DNA of 64,000 nt from Rhodopseudomonas pentothenatexigens (GTDB taxonomy: Bacteria > Pseudomonadota > Alphaproteobacteria > Rhizobiales > Xanthobacteraceae), in assembly GCF_900218015.1 (NCBI RefSeq), contig NZ_UFQQ01000007.1, positions 181,107-245,106 of the forward strand, read 5' to 3'. A model generated the notes under the pieces. That model was not told where the DNA came from, did not search any database, and saw nothing but the letters and a program-made list of their open reading frames with translations. The stretch's first letter is position 1. Every line of letters begins with the position of its first letter. The translations under genes were made by a program, and so were the position numbers. Below, piece after piece: positions 8,448-16,305 of this stretch.

Positions 8448-9011
8448 ATGTCGACATCCCGCATCGAACTGCGCTTCGGCGGCACCGGCGGCCAGGGCCT
8501 GTTGCTCAGCGCTAAGCTGCTCGCCGACGCGCTGGCGCTGGAAGGCTGCCACGTCGCGCAATCGCAGACCTACGAGCCGACCTCGCGCGGCGGCTTCTGC
8601 AACGCCGATCTCGTCGTCGCCCGCGGCGAAGTCGACTATCCGCTGCCGATTGAATTCGATCATCTGGTGCTGCTCGACAAGATCGCCATCAGGCCGTCGT
8701 GGCCGAAGCTGAAAGCCGGCGCGCTGGTGGTCTCCGACGTTCGGCTATGCCCGGAGCTGCCCGACGGCTGCCGCTTCAAGCGCTACCCGCTGCCGCTCAG
8801 CCGCACCGCGATCGAACTCGGCAGCGAGCGCGTCACCAACATCGTGGCGCTCGGCGTGCTGATCGAGCTGTCGGGCATCTGCAAGCACAAATCGGTCGAG
8901 CAGGTGGTGCGGGCATCCTCGCCGCGCGGTTTCCTCGATCTCAATATGGACGCGCTGGCCGCCGGCACCGCGCTGGCCAAGGCGCCTGCCGTCGCGGCGG
9001 CGGCATCGTGA
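8448..9011 (+). CDS. korC: 2-oxoacid:acceptor oxidoreductase gamma subunit (KorC/OorC-like)
   Basis: 187 residues from the ATG at 8448, with GACGGGGAG upstream as ribosome site. The gamma-domain motif FGGTGGQGLLLSAKLLADAL is at about residues 9-28, followed by QTYEPTSRGGFCNADLVV, typical of OorC/KorC. It ends with an Ala-rich tail and, unlike the IorB-type gene upstream, carries no ferredoxin. It is the last gene of the five-gene oxidoreductase run; a repeat-filled gap of 275 bases separates it from phenylacetate-CoA ligase. Confidence 0.88.
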   Translation: MSTSRIELRFGGTGGQGLLLSAKLLADALALEGCHVAQSQTYEPTSRGGFCNADLVVARGEVDYPLPIEFDHLVLLDKIAIRPSWPKLKAGALVVSDVRLCPELPDGCRFKRYPLPLSRTAIELGSERVTNIVALGVLIELSGICKHKSVEQVVRASSPRGFLDLNMDALAAGTALAKAPAVAAAAS

Positions 9012-9039
9012 TCGCAAGCTGTCACCAGGCACTGCGCGA

Positions 9040-9178
9040 ACCTCTCCCCGCGCGCGGGGAGAGGTCGCCGCGCTCTGGCGCGGCGGGTGAGGGGGCGTCT
9101 CCACGCGGCCGAGACGTCGTGCTCGTGTCGCCCCTCACCCCAACCCTCTCCCCGCAAAGAGCGGGGCGAGGGAGTTCG
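9040..9178. repeat. Family A dispersed palindromic repeat (CTCTCCCCGC type)
   Basis: A 26-bp perfect palindrome (9040-9065, CCTCTCCCCGCG and its complement) is followed by a second hairpin unit at 9129-9178. The second unit is nearly identical, in reverse orientation, to 54305-54356, and related units lie at 52516-52713. It fills most of the korC-paaK gap and could fold in the transcript as a stability or attenuation element. Confidence 0.85.
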
Positions 9179-9286
9179 CCGAGCGTGGGGCGGATTCATC
9201 GTTCTGCATTCACCCGTGACGTGCGTCTCCACCTCTCTCCGCGCGAGCGTAGAGAGGCCGTCGGCACCTGACCAAAGGTTACTTCC

Positions 9287-10621
9287 ATGACCGCGCTGCC
9301 TGCCTTTCGCGAACCGACGGTTCACATGCACGACCGCGCCATCGAGACGATGCCGCGGCCGCAACTCGCGGCATTGCAGTTCGAGCGGCTGCGCAAAATC
9401 GTCGAGCGGGCGTATCGTGACGTTCCGCACTATCGCAACAGCTTCGACCAAGCCGGCGTCAAGCCGGCCGACCTGGCCTCGCTCGCCGACATCGCGAAGT
9501 TTCCTTTCACCAAGAAGACCGACCTGCGTGACAACTACCCGTTCGGGATGTTCGCGGTGCCACGCAATCAGATGCCGCGGATTCACGCCTCGTCGGGTAC
9601 CACCGGCAAGCCGACCGTGGTCGGCTACACCAGAACCGATCTCGACAACTGGGCCGACCTGATGGCGCGGTCGATGGTCGGCGCCGGGATCTCGCCGGAC
9701 GACATCGTCCACAACGCCTATGGCTACGGCCTGTTCACCGGCGGTCTCGGGGCGCATTACGGCGCCGAGCGGCTCGGCTGTACGGTCGTGCCGGCCTCCG
9801 GTGGCGGCACCGAACGGCAGGTGCAATTGATCACCGATTTCGGCGCCAACGCGCTGTGCTCGACGCCGTCCTACGCGCTCAACATCGCCGAGGTCGCCGA
9901 GCAGATGGGCGTCAATCTGCGCGATGCGCCGCTGCGGGTCGGCCTGTTCGGCGCCGAGCCGTGGAGCGACGCGATGCGTCGCGACCTCGAAACGCGGCTC
10001 GGCATCAAGGCGGTCGACGTCTACGGCCTGTCGGAGATCATGGGGCCCGGCGTCGCGTGCGAATGCCATGTCGCGCAAAATGGTCTGCACGGCTGGGAGG
10101 ACCACTTCCTGTTCGAGACCATCGATCCGGAAACGCTTCAAGTGCTGCCGATGGGCTCGGTCGGCGAGCTGGTGATCACCACGCTCACCAAGGAAGCGCT
10201 GCCGATGATCCGGTATCGCACCCGCGACATCACCAGCCTCAACACCGAACCCTGCGCTTGCGGCCGCACCCATCTGCGCATCATGCGTGTGACCGGCCGC
10301 GACGACGACATGCTAATTATCCGCGGCGTCAACGTCTATCCGTCGCAGGTGGAGTCGGTGTTGGTCGGCTTCCCCGGCATCGCGCCGCACTACCAGATCG
10401 TGCTGACCCGCGAGAAAGCGCTCGACGCCATGACGGTCGAAGTCGAGATCGCCCCCGACGCCCCGCGCGACGAGGCCGCGCTCGCCAAGAAGGCGGCCGA
10501 AGTCACCCACCACATCAAGTCGCTGATCGGCGTGACGTGCAAGGTGGTGGTGAAGTCCCCGGGCGAAGTCCCGCGCTCGCAGGGCAAGGCGGTGCGGGTC
10601 AAGGACCAGCGGAATATTTAA
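9287..10621 (+). CDS. paaK: Phenylacetate-CoA ligase
   Basis: 444 residues from the ATG at 9287. It activates phenylacetate (or a related aryl acid) with ATP and CoA to the CoA thioester plus AMP and PPi. The adenylation P-loop HASSGTTGKPTVVGYT begins at His100. VYGLSEIMGPG and the hinge region DDMLIIRGVNVYPSQVE follow, and the C-terminal PRSQGKAVRVKD retains the Lys expected in the last core motif. The length is normal for PaaK. Sitting behind IorAB and KorABC, it fits anaerobic breakdown of aromatic amino acids, where IorAB makes arylacetyl-CoA and PaaK reclaims the free acid. Confidence 0.93.
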   Translation: MTALPAFREPTVHMHDRAIETMPRPQLAALQFERLRKIVERAYRDVPHYRNSFDQAGVKPADLASLADIAKFPFTKKTDLRDNYPFGMFAVPRNQMPRIHASSGTTGKPTVVGYTRTDLDNWADLMARSMVGAGISPDDIVHNAYGYGLFTGGLGAHYGAERLGCTVVPASGGGTERQVQLITDFGANALCSTPSYALNIAEVAEQMGVNLRDAPLRVGLFGAEPWSDAMRRDLETRLGIKAVDVYGLSEIMGPGVACECHVAQNGLHGWEDHFLFETIDPETLQVLPMGSVGELVITTLTKEALPMIRYRTRDITSLNTEPCACGRTHLRIMRVTGRDDDMLIIRGVNVYPSQVESVLVGFPGIAPHYQIVLTREKALDAMTVEVEIAPDAPRDEAALAKKAAEVTHHIKSLIGVTCKVVVKSPGEVPRSQGKAVRVKDQRNI

Positions 10622-10638
10622 GTTGTACGAATAGACTC

Positions 10639-10668
10639 GTCATGGCCGGGACGAAGCCCGGCCATGAC
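10639..10668. repeat. Family C inverted repeat; possible bidirectional terminator
   Basis: A perfect 12-bp stem, GTCATGGCCGGG and CCCGGCCATGAC, with a 6-base loop. It lies between two convergent genes, where it could end both transcripts, although no U-run follows. Related copies are at 28011-28085 and 32989-33113. Confidence 0.75.
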
Positions 10669-10687
10669 GGATAGAAGGCAGGGCGGC

Positions 10688-11884
10688 CTACAACCCCAGC
10701 ACCAGCTTGCTGATGATGTCGCGCTGGATTTCCGAGGTGCCGCCGAAGATGGTGTAGGCGCGGCCGTTGAGATGCGTCGGCATCACGGCGAGTTCGTCCT
10801 CCGGAATCGCCGACGGGGCGTTGAGGCGGTGCAGCGGGCGGGTCGGCTCGACATAGAGGCCGTCATTACCGATCACGTCGACCGCGAGCCGGCTCACTGC
10901 CTGGTAGATCTCGCTGGTGCGCAGCTTCAGGATCGACGACACCGCGCCGGGGTTCTGTCCGCTCTGCAGCGCCGACAGCACTCGCAGCTCGGTCATTTCC
11001 AGCGCGTCGATATCGACCTCGGCCTCCGACATTCGGATCGCGATGTCCGGATCCTCGACCGCCCGGCCGGTCGCCTCCGACTCGGCGAACGCCGCCGCCC
11101 GGTGCAGCGCCTTGCGGAGCTTGGCCGAGGCGATGCCGGAGCCGCGCTCGAACTCCAGCAGATACTTGCCGTAGGTCCATCCCTTGCCTTCCTCGCCGAC
11201 CAGGTTCGACGCCGGAATCCGGACGTCGTCGAAGAACACCTGATTGACCTCGTGGTCGCCGCCGATGGTCAGGATCGGCCGGATGGTGATGCCGGGGCTC
11301 TTCATGTCGATCAGCACGAAGCTGATGCCGTCCTGCTGCCGCGGCTCGTCGCTGGTGCGCACCAGCGCGAACATCATGTTGGCGTTGTGCGCGTGGGTGG
11401 TCCAGATCTTGGTGCCGTTGATGACGTACTCGTCGCCGTCGCGCACCGCACGGGTCTTCAGCGACGACAGGTCCGAGCCCGAGCCCGGCTCCGAATAACC
11501 CTGGCACCAGTAATCCTCGCAGGACAGTATCCGCGGCAGAAAGTAGTTCTTCTGCTCCGGCGAGCCGAAGCCGATGATCACCGGGCCGACCATCTTGACG
11601 CCCATCGGCGTCGGGGAGGGGACGCCCGCATGCGCGCACTCGGTCTCGAAGATCCAGCGCTGCGCCGGCGTCCAACCGGGGCCGCCATATTCGACCGGCC
11701 AGCCCGGCGCGCCCCAGCCCTTGGCGTTGAGGGCGCGCTGCCACGGCACGCCGGTCTCCGGCTCGGAGAACACCGAAGCGTTGAGCGATTCGGCGCGCTT
11801 CATGTCGGGCGTCAGATTGGCCGCGATGAAGTCGCGGACTTCCTGCTGGAAGGCGAGCTCGGCTTCGCCGAAGGTCATGTCCAT
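10688..11884 (-). CDS. Acyl-CoA dehydrogenase, large/catalytic partner
   Basis: 398 residues. The FAD-binding segment WCQGYSEPGSGSDLSSL (about 127-143) and the C-terminal YTIFGGTSEIQRDI are typical acyl-CoA dehydrogenase motifs. The MCAD-type catalytic Glu (the E of YEGT) is Gly381 here, but Glu246 in LLEFERG lies where isovaleryl-CoA dehydrogenase has its base, so the enzyme is probably active. It is downstream of a second, shorter dehydrogenase and a crotonase on the same strand. PimC/PimD-type and actinobacterial FadE pairs form such heteromers. It oxidises an unidentified acyl-CoA at C2-C3 and passes electrons to ETF. Confidence 0.9.
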   Translation of the reverse strand: MDMTFGEAELAFQQEVRDFIAANLTPDMKRAESLNASVFSEPETGVPWQRALNAKGWGAPGWPVEYGGPGWTPAQRWIFETECAHAGVPSPTPMGVKMVGPVIIGFGSPEQKNYFLPRILSCEDYWCQGYSEPGSGSDLSSLKTRAVRDGDEYVINGTKIWTTHAHNANMMFALVRTSDEPRQQDGISFVLIDMKSPGITIRPILTIGGDHEVNQVFFDDVRIPASNLVGEEGKGWTYGKYLLEFERGSGIASAKLRKALHRAAAFAESEATGRAVEDPDIAIRMSEAEVDIDALEMTELRVLSALQSGQNPGAVSSILKLRTSEIYQAVSRLAVDVIGNDGLYVEPTRPLHRLNAPSAIPEDELAVMPTHLNGRAYTIFGGTSEIQRDIISKLVLGL

Positions 11885-11902
11885 GTCGATGCCTCGCTTT
11901 GC

Positions 11903-13039
11903 TTAAACAGGCCGGCCGCTGAGCGCGGCGTGGCGGCGATAGTGATGGGGGCTGCCGCCGAACAGCGTCTCGAACGCCAAGAGGCGTTTGAAATACGCGC
12001 CGACGTCGAGCTCCTCGGTGACGCCCATGCCGCCGTGAAGCTGCACAGACTGCTCGGCGACGAAGCGCGCGCCCTTGCCGATCTTGGCCTTGGCGCCGGA
12101 TGCGGCGCGGCCGCGCTCGGCGGCGTCGGCGTCCGCCTTCAGCGCCGCACGCAGCGCCATCGAGCGGGCCTCGTCGACCTGCACCGACATGTCGGTGAGG
12201 CGATGCCGCACCACCTGGTTGGCGGCCAGCGGCCGGCCGAATTGCTTGCGCACCTTGGTGTAGTCCAGCGTCTTGTCGGTCAGCGTCTGCATCATGCCGA
12301 CGGCTTCGGCGGACATCGCGGCAAGGGCGCGATCGACCACCGCCTCGACGGCAGGATAGGCATCGCCGTCGGCGCCGAGCATCGCATCGGCGGGGACGCG
12401 CACATTGTCGAGCGTCAGATTGCAGGCGCGGCCGCCGCCGAGCCGGGGATAGTCCGCAAGCGTCAGCCCGGCCGCGTCGCGCCGCACCAGGAACAGTCGC
12501 AGCGAGCCGCTGCCGTTGTTCGCCAGCCGCGCCGAGACGATGAGCTGATCGGCCGACGCACCGTCCAGAACCGCGACCTTGGAACCGTCCAGCACATAGC
12601 CGTCGCCGTCCTTGCGCGCGGTGGTGTCGACGCGGGCGAGATCTGCGCGGGCTGCGCGTTCGGCATGGGCGAAGGCGAGCCGCAGCGTGCCGTCGGCGAC
12701 GCTCGGCAGCAGCGCCGCCTTCTGCTCGTCGCGGCCGTGTTCGGCGACGAGGCCGGCGCCGAGCACCACGGTGGACAGATACGGCTCGCTGACCAGGCCG
12801 CGGCCGAACGCTTCCATCAGGATGCCGACTTCGATCGCACCGCCGCCGATGCCGCCATGGGCCTCGGGCAGCGGCAGCGCCAGCCAACCGAGCTCGGCGA
12901 ACTGCTTCCAGATTCCTTCGCTGAAGCCGAACGGCTCCTTGGCGTTCTGCTCGCGCAGCTTCGTCGTGTAGGTCTCGGCGATGAAGCGGTCGGCGCTTTC
13001 GCGCAGCAGCCGCTGTTCGTCACTCGGCGTGAGATCCAT
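11903..13039 (-). CDS. Acyl-CoA dehydrogenase, small/partner subunit
   Basis: 378 residues. N-terminal acyl-CoA dehydrogenase domain (RFIAETYTTKLREQNAKEP), then EAVGMMQTLTDKTLDYTKVRKQFGRPLA and the C-terminal motif VQLHGGMGVTEELDVGAYFKR. Neither the MCAD-type Glu nor the isovaleryl-type Glu is seen at the expected places (VVDRALAAMSAEAVG replaces LDLERLVLAAG), so it is probably the non-catalytic, FAD-site-completing partner of the downstream dehydrogenase, 18 bases away. This division of labour is inferred from known heteromeric pairs. Confidence 0.88.
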   Translation of the reverse strand: MDLTPSDEQRLLRESADRFIAETYTTKLREQNAKEPFGFSEGIWKQFAELGWLALPLPEAHGGIGGGAIEVGILMEAFGRGLVSEPYLSTVVLGAGLVAEHGRDEQKAALLPSVADGTLRLAFAHAERAARADLARVDTTARKDGDGYVLDGSKVAVLDGASADQLIVSARLANNGSGSLRLFLVRRDAAGLTLADYPRLGGGRACNLTLDNVRVPADAMLGADGDAYPAVEAVVDRALAAMSAEAVGMMQTLTDKTLDYTKVRKQFGRPLAANQVVRHRLTDMSVQVDEARSMALRAALKADADAAERGRAASGAKAKIGKGARFVAEQSVQLHGGMGVTEELDVGAYFKRLLAFETLFGGSPHHYRRHAALSGRPV

Positions 13040-13042
13040 CGC

Positions 13043-13891
13043 TTACACCTTCACCTGTTTGCGCACCGACGGATGCAGCCCCGACGGATCGACGATCATT
13101 CCAAACTCCTGCAGATTGTGAGCGTGACAAAGCTGATGCAGCGCGAACGCCTGATCGATCGCGGCCGACTGACCCTGAATGTCCACCGAGCGGTTGACCG
13201 CTTCCTTGGTCATCTTCAGCGCAAAGCTCGGCTTGGCGGCGATGCGCTGTGCGAGTGCGAGGGTGAAGGGAGTTAGCTCGGCGGCGGGCACGACGTGATT
13301 GACCATGCCGAGCTGGTGGGCTTCTTGCGCGCTCCAGCTGTCGGCGGTGAACAGTAGCTCCTTTGCCTTGCGCGGCCCGAGCTCCCACGGATGCACGAAC
13401 CATTCGACGCCGCACACGCCCATCGTCACCACCGGATCGCAGAACTCGGCGTTGTCGGCGGCTACAATCAGGTCGCAGGCCCAGGCCAGCATCAGCCCGC
13501 CGGCGATGCACTTGCCGTGCACTTCGGCGATCGTCGGCTTGGCGAGATTGCGCCAGCGCCTTGTGATCTGCAGATAGATCTCCTGTTCGCGCGCCATCCT
13601 TCCGTGGGCGCCGGGCTCGCGAAAGCCGCCCCAATGGCCGACCGGCGGGAAGTCGATGCCGGCTTCGTTCTTGGTATGCGCGCGCAGATCGTGGCCGGCG
13701 GAGAAGTGCGGACCGGCACCGGCGAGGATGATGACCTTCACAGAATCGTCCCGCACCGCGTCATCGAACGCGGCGTTGAGGTCGTAGGTCATCTGCAGGT
13801 TTTGCGCGTTGCGCGCATCGGGACGGTTCATCACGATTCGCGCGACCGCCGGATCCGGCCGCTCGACCAGGATCGTCTCGTAGGAGCTCAT
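13043..13891 (-). CDS. Crotonase-family protein lacking both hydratase glutamates
   Basis: 282 residues from the ATG at 13891, preceded by GGAGG. The crotonase fold is clear: the oxyanion motif HFSAGHDL (62-69) and HGKCIAGGLMLAWACDLIV (125-143). Aligned without gaps to rat enoyl-CoA hydratase, the two catalytic glutamates (E144, E164) fall on Met134 and Val154, so classical water addition is doubtful. Crotonases also do isomerisation, dehalogenation, C-C hydrolysis and decarboxylation. It is the first gene of a three-gene run with the paired dehydrogenases, so an acyl-CoA substrate is likely. The name enoyl-CoA hydratase would be misleading. Confidence 0.88.
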   Translation of the reverse strand: MSSYETILVERPDPAVARIVMNRPDARNAQNLQMTYDLNAAFDDAVRDDSVKVIILAGAGPHFSAGHDLRAHTKNEAGIDFPPVGHWGGFREPGAHGRMAREQEIYLQITRRWRNLAKPTIAEVHGKCIAGGLMLAWACDLIVAADNAEFCDPVVTMGVCGVEWFVHPWELGPRKAKELLFTADSWSAQEAHQLGMVNHVVPAAELTPFTLALAQRIAAKPSFALKMTKEAVNRSVDIQGQSAAIDQAFALHQLCHAHNLQEFGMIVDPSGLHPSVRKQVKV

Positions 13892-14216
13892 CCATCCTCC
13901 CGTTTCTTGTTGTCTCGGCTTATGGCGCCGGTTGTGTTCCGCGGAGTGTGGCAGGTCGCGCGCGCGACTGCAAACGGCATCTCTGCCGCAGTTGCCGGAT
14001 GGAATTCCGCACCACGGAGCGCTGCGAGAAAGGGGCCGGCACAATCCGCCGAGGTTCCGGATAACAGCCGCTTTGAGCCAGAACAAACCGCGTCCGCCGC
14101 GATTATGCGATGGCCTCGGGCATGGGAGCGGAAGGGCCAGAATTGATTTCGGGCGGTCGGCGATCCATGCGATAGCTCGCGGCCCCGCGCCGAGCGCCTT
14201 TGCCTGTCGAAAGTGG
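13892..14216. other. Divergent intergenic region, no gene seen
   Basis: 325 bases between the crotonase gene (left, minus) and exbB (right, plus). It must hold both promoters. I looked for iron-responsive palindromes (Fur, Irr or ICE-like) that would suit a TonB system and found none that convinced me. The exbB frame is open through most of it, but the translation looks non-coding. Confidence 0.5.
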
Positions 14217-15017
14217 ATGATGCCGCCGTTTCGCGTCACGCCGATGATCCGCAATCTCGTCTGTGCCGGCGCGCTCGGCGCCGCGGCTGCGCTGCTGCTC
14301 GGCAGCGCCGCGCACGCCGCCGCCGATATCGCAAGTCTGCCGCGAGATCTGTCGCCGTGGGGCATGTTCAGAAACGCCGACATCGTCGTGAAGGTGGTGA
14401 TGGCCGGGCTCGCGATCGCTTCACTTGCGACCTGGACGGTGTGGCTGTCGAAGACCATCGAGCTGCGGCGCGAGACTGCACGCGCCCGCGACGGTCTGGC
14501 CAAGCTCGAAACCGATACCACGTTGGCCGAGCTTGGCCGCGACGCCGAGGGCGCGCATGACGCAGTGTCGCAACTGATTCAGACCGCTGCGCGCGAAGGC
14601 AGCCTGTCGGGCTGGACGTTCGATGCCGACTTCAAGGACCGCGTCGCGCTGCGGCTGGAGCGGGTCGAAGCCGCGATGGCGCGCAAGATCACGAGCGGCA
14701 CCGGCATTCTCGCCACCATCGGCGCGGTGGCGCCGTTCGTCGGCCTGTTCGGCACGGTGTGGGGCATCATGAACGCCTTCATCGGCATCTCCGAGGCGCA
14801 TACCACCAATCTTGCGGTGGTGGCGCCGGGCATCGCCGAGGCGCTGCTCGCCACCGCGCTTGGTCTCGTCGCCGCGGTGCCGGCGGTGGTGATCTACAAC
14901 TACCTGGTTCGCGCCATCGCGAGCTATCGCGCGCTGCTCGGCGACGCCTCGGCGCAGGTGCTGCTGCTGGTCAGCCGCGACCGCGGCCGCTCGGCGCGGC
15001 AGATGCGGGCAGGGTGA
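14217..15017 (+). CDS. exbB: TonB-system proton channel ExbB
   Basis: 266 residues from the ATG at 14217; 14220 and 14244 are alternative starts. An N-terminal signal-like helix ends near AHAAADIASLP. A first membrane helix (VVKVVMAGLAIASLATWTVW) is followed by a long cytoplasmic loop, then the MotA/TolQ/ExbB segment GILATIGAVAPFVGLFGTVWG and a last helix around ALLATALGLVAAVPAVVIYN. With ExbD it uses proton motive force to energise TonB at the inner membrane. The three genes exbB-exbD-tonB are contiguous, but no outer-membrane receptor is nearby, so the substrate is unknown. Confidence 0.93.
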   Translation: MMPPFRVTPMIRNLVCAGALGAAAALLLGSAAHAAADIASLPRDLSPWGMFRNADIVVKVVMAGLAIASLATWTVWLSKTIELRRETARARDGLAKLETDTTLAELGRDAEGAHDAVSQLIQTAAREGSLSGWTFDADFKDRVALRLERVEAAMARKITSGTGILATIGAVAPFVGLFGTVWGIMNAFIGISEAHTTNLAVVAPGIAEALLATALGLVAAVPAVVIYNYLVRAIASYRALLGDASAQVLLLVSRDRGRSARQMRAG

Positions 15018-15021
15018 GTCG

Positions 15022-15459
15022 ATGGGCGTGCGGCTCGGCGGACGACGGCTTGCGGCGGAGGACGATCTCGAGGTCGCCCACGAGATCAACGTCACACCGT
15101 TCATCGACGTGATGCTGGTGTTGCTGATCATCTTCATGGTCGCAGCCCCGCTCGCCACCGTCGATACCGGCGTCGATCTGCCAGCCTCGACCGCAGCGCC
15201 GCAGCCGCGCCCGGACAAGCCGGTGTATCTGTCGGTGCAGCCGGATCTGACGCTGGCAGTCGGTGAGGCCGTCGTGGCGCGCGACGCGCTCGGTGCGGCG
15301 CTGCAGAGCGCGACGAACGGCAACAAGGACGAGCGGATCTTCCTGCGCGCCGACAAGGCGGTCAGCTACGGCGAGCTGATGGCGGTGATGAACCTGCTGC
15401 GTGATGCCGGCTACTTGAAGGTCGCGCTGGTCGGGCTCGACGGCCGGGATCAGCCATGA
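15022..15459 (+). CDS. exbD: TonB-system accessory protein ExbD
   Basis: 145 residues. A short cytoplasmic N-terminus leads into a single membrane helix, INVTPFIDVMLVLLIIFMV (about 23-41), whose Asp is the expected proton-carrying residue. A periplasmic domain follows, ending in SYGELMAVMNLLRDAGYLKVALVGLD, as in the ExbD/TolR family. It starts 5 bases after exbB and its stop overlaps the tonB start (ATGA), so translation is coupled. Confidence 0.93.
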   Translation: MGVRLGGRRLAAEDDLEVAHEINVTPFIDVMLVLLIIFMVAAPLATVDTGVDLPASTAAPQPRPDKPVYLSVQPDLTLAVGEAVVARDALGAALQSATNGNKDERIFLRADKAVSYGELMAVMNLLRDAGYLKVALVGLDGRDQP

Positions 15460-16286
15460 ACGACTACGCGCTGCACGAGACGCCCGGCCGCGGCCGCAGC
15501 CAGTGGCTGCTGTCGGCGGCCGCGATCGTGGTGGCGCATTTCGGGCTGATCGCCGCGGCCGTTGCCTGGTATCAGCAGGCGCCGGCACCGGGCGTCGCGA
15601 TGCCGGTCATCATGGTCGATATGGCGCCGGATCCCGCCGTGCCGGCGCCGCAGCCTCAGGATTTGGCGCCGGGGCCGGAGATGCAGGAAGCACCGGCTCC
15701 GCACGAGGAGGCAACGCCTCAGCGGCCCGAAGCCCCGCAGCAGCTCGCCGAGCAACTGCCGGAGTCGCCGGCGCCGGTGCTGCCGACACCCGAAGTGGTG
15801 CTGCCGCAGCAACGTCAGCCGGCTGAGCCGGAGCCGGTTAAGCGCGAGCCCGCCAAACCGAAGCGCGATCACGCCAAGCGCGAGGAGACCAAGCCTAAGT
15901 CGCAGGCGCCCGCGCCGCGTAGCACGGCCCCGCCCAAGGCCGAGCGTCAGGCCGCGCTCGCCGCTGCGGCGCGGGCAGGGCAGGCGGCTGCCGCTGCGGC
16001 ACTGCCGTCGTATCGTGACCGGCTCGCCGCACATCTGGTCCGTTATCGGCAGTATCCGGCCGGCTCCCGGGCTGCGCGCGAGCAGGGCACCGCGATGCTG
16101 TCGTTCACAGTCGGCCGCGGCGGTCAGGTGCTCGGCAGCCGGCTTGCCCGCAGCTCCGGCCACGCGGCGCTCGATGCCGAGACCATGGCGATGATCCGCC
16201 GCGCCCAGCCGCTGCCGCCGTTCCCGAGCGAGATCACCCAGTCATCGCTCAGCTTCACCGTCCCGGTGCGGTTTTCGCTGCAGTGA
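15456..16286 (+). CDS. tonB: Energy transducer TonB
   Basis: 276 residues. The N-terminal membrane anchor is at about residues 18-38 (LLSAAAIVVAHFGLIAAAVA). A long Pro/Glu/Lys-rich periplasm-spanning region follows (about 50-165), with repeated PAP, EPV and KPK blocks. The C-terminal TonB domain includes LVRYRQYPAGSRAAREQGTA and a final RRAQPLPPFPSE. It carries energy from ExbBD to outer-membrane receptors. It is the last gene of the trio and is convergent with the acyl-CoA synthetase, 19 bases away. Confidence 0.92.
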   Translation: MNDYALHETPGRGRSQWLLSAAAIVVAHFGLIAAAVAWYQQAPAPGVAMPVIMVDMAPDPAVPAPQPQDLAPGPEMQEAPAPHEEATPQRPEAPQQLAEQLPESPAPVLPTPEVVLPQQRQPAEPEPVKREPAKPKRDHAKREETKPKSQAPAPRSTAPPKAERQAALAAAARAGQAAAAAALPSYRDRLAAHLVRYRQYPAGSRAAREQGTAMLSFTVGRGGQVLGSRLARSSGHAALDAETMAMIRRAQPLPPFPSEITQSSLSFTVPVRFSLQ

Positions 16287-16305
16287 AGCGTGAAGCCAAT
16301 CGGCG

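Noticed and set aside
9012..9286. CRISPR-like repeats in the korC-paaK gap
   Set aside because: The repeats are hairpin units of differing size with no regular spacer length, and related units recur at other intergenic sites.
10688..11884. Dead acyl-CoA dehydrogenase, because the MCAD catalytic Glu is Gly381
   Set aside because: Glu246 occupies the alternative isovaleryl-CoA dehydrogenase position, so activity is expected.
10664..13276. An 870-codon open frame on the plus strand opposite the acyl-CoA dehydrogenases
   Set aside because: Same reasoning: it is antisense to three real genes and has no recognisable domain.
13932..14216. An N-terminal extension of ExbB or a separate gene in the open frame before it
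   Set aside because: The translation is Arg/Pro/Cys-rich without a signal or known family, and the normal ExbB start at 14217 follows it.
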